Of a stretch of DNA of 64,000 nucleotides, positions 63,382 to 64,000 are shown in pieces (the stretch's first letter is position 1; every line of letters starts with the position of its first letter). The stretch comes from Olsenella sp. oral taxon 807 (GTDB lineage: Bacteria > Actinomycetota > Coriobacteriia > Coriobacteriales > Atopobiaceae). The notes beneath the pieces are model-generated. The model worked only from the letters and a program-made list of their open reading frames with translations, searched no databases and was not told the origin of the DNA. The position numbers and the translations under genes were made by a program. The stretch spans positions 1,612,001 through 1,676,000 of the forward strand of contig NZ_CP012069.2 in assembly GCF_001189515.2 (NCBI RefSeq). Reading direction: 5' to 3'.

Positions 63382-63654
63382 ATGGCATCTGTGACGATAC
63401 GTGTGGACGATGAGACCAAGGCCGAGGCGACCGAGATCGTCGAGGACTTCGGCTTCGACCTCTCGTCGGTCACGAGGGCATTCTACCGTCAGATCGTGCG
63501 CGAGCGCAGGATCCCCCTGAGCCTCTCGTACGACGTCCCCAACGACGAAACCATCGCCGCCCTACGCGAGGGTGCCGAGATTCTGGCCACAGGCGGCACG
63601 GGACAGTCGTTCTCGTCCGGCCGCGACCTTCTCGATGCGGCATACAAGGCCTGA
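63382..63654 (+). CDS. dinJ: RelB/DinJ family antitoxin (right copy)
   Basis: 90 residues: SVTIRVDDETKAEATEIVEDFGFDLSSVTRAFYRQIV, a DinJ ribbon-helix-helix, very similar in its first half to the left copy. AAGGAGGCAGCC precedes the ATG. Followed four bases later by a broken yafQ. The tail GGTGQSFSSGRDLLDAAYKA parallels the left copy's end. Confidence 0.88.
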   Translation: MASVTIRVDDETKAEATEIVEDFGFDLSSVTRAFYRQIVRERRIPLSLSYDVPNDETIAALREGAEILATGGTGQSFSSGRDLLDAAYKA

Positions 63655-63658
63655 TGCC

Positions 63659-63952
63659 ATGGGGAGACTTGAGGCCCAGTACAGCCCGGCGTTCGTCCGG
63701 GACGCCAAGAGGCTCAGGAAGAAGCACGTGGATGACACCGCGCTCGCAGGGGTCATCGATCTCATAGTGAGAAACACGCCCGAGGCCCTCGAGCGACTCC
63801 GGCGCAGACACCGCATGCATACGCTTGCTGGTAACTGGGCGGGAAGCAACGAGCGCCATGTTGCCAACACGGGTATCCTTGTTACTCATTTATCCGGGAT
63901 CCGCAGACAGCGGGCCACCTCACGCATGGCAACCCGTCAACGTGCGAGGTGA
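63659..63952 (+). pseudogene. Truncated YafQ-family toxin
   Basis: The first ~72 residues match YafQ (SPAFVRDAKRLRKKHVDDTALAGVI ... MHTLAGNWAGSNERHVANTG). After about 63873 the frame diverges (ILVTHLSGIRRQ...) and the conserved GDW.. and THDELF parts are absent, so the catalytic end is lost. The antitoxin is therefore a probable orphan. Nothing further can be said of 63953-64000. Confidence 0.7.
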
Positions 63953-64000
63953 TCGAACGCTTGGCGGAGAGTCGCTCGGTCACCCTTGAATTCAGTTCTC

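Noticed and set aside
1-64000. tRNA or rRNA genes
   Set aside because: I looked for cloverleaf-like segments and conserved rRNA words in the intergenic regions and found none; a covariance search would be decisive.

Overview
The window reads as a high-G+C, obligate-anaerobe-type actinobacterial chromosome. Gene content and protein style (FeoA-FeoB fusion, paired ECF transporters with MptD/Trep_Strep-type S components, membrane-anchored LuxR regulators, many RelB/DinJ and MazF modules, Fhs plus FchA one-carbon enzymes) suggest class Coriobacteriia, probably an Olsenella/Atopobiaceae-like organism. That placement is inferred from gene content; no rRNA or tRNA gene was found to confirm it.

Layout. 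0-1.5 kb is a non-coding higher-order tandem array. 1.5-7.7 kb holds a giant DUF4132 protein, a small partner and a truncated AAA ATPase. 8-8.65 kb is superoxide dismutase. 8.8-11.4 kb is a Mn/Fe-type ABC importer (permease, ATPase, lipoprotein). 12.3-19.9 kb is one operon of ECF S, T and double-A components, an AraC regulator and two half-size exporter-fold ABC proteins. 20.2-23.5 kb is a TetR regulator and FeoAB. 23.7-28.1 kb has a VOC enzyme, a LysR regulator, phosphoglycerate mutase, a YdcF-type protein and a MazEF-like module. 28.1-29.5 kb is degenerate and repeat-rich. 29.5-37.1 kb is a second copy of the ECF/ABC-pair/AraC architecture. 37.3-43.6 kb carries a DUF559-like protein, a double LuxR membrane protein under a palindromic operator field, an ABC pair and a zinc-ribbon protein. 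43.6-48.4 kb and 52.4-57.5 kb are folate/one-carbon genes (folC, cysK, folE, folD, fchA; fhs, 5-formyl-THF cyclo-ligase, valS), split by a lower-G+C ABC pair, a HAD phosphatase and repeats. 57.7-64 kb is a defence/toxin-antitoxin island: NYN nuclease, AlbA_2 protein, AAA pseudogene, three TA modules and an integrase remnant between long inverted repeats.

How it works together. Three or four transport systems in the first 37 kb point to transition-metal or metallophore acquisition: the metal ABC importer, FeoAB and the twin ECF/ABC loci. A 17-bp near-identical element sits upstream of both the metal ABC operon and ECF operon 1, suggesting a common metal repressor. The folate genes form a coherent formate-to-methylene-THF route in which the FolD looks like a dehydrogenase-only form and FchA supplies the cyclohydrolase. 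Intergenic DNA is unusually rich in palindromic repeat families; one 210-bp family lies in opposite orientations at 29 and 52 kb.
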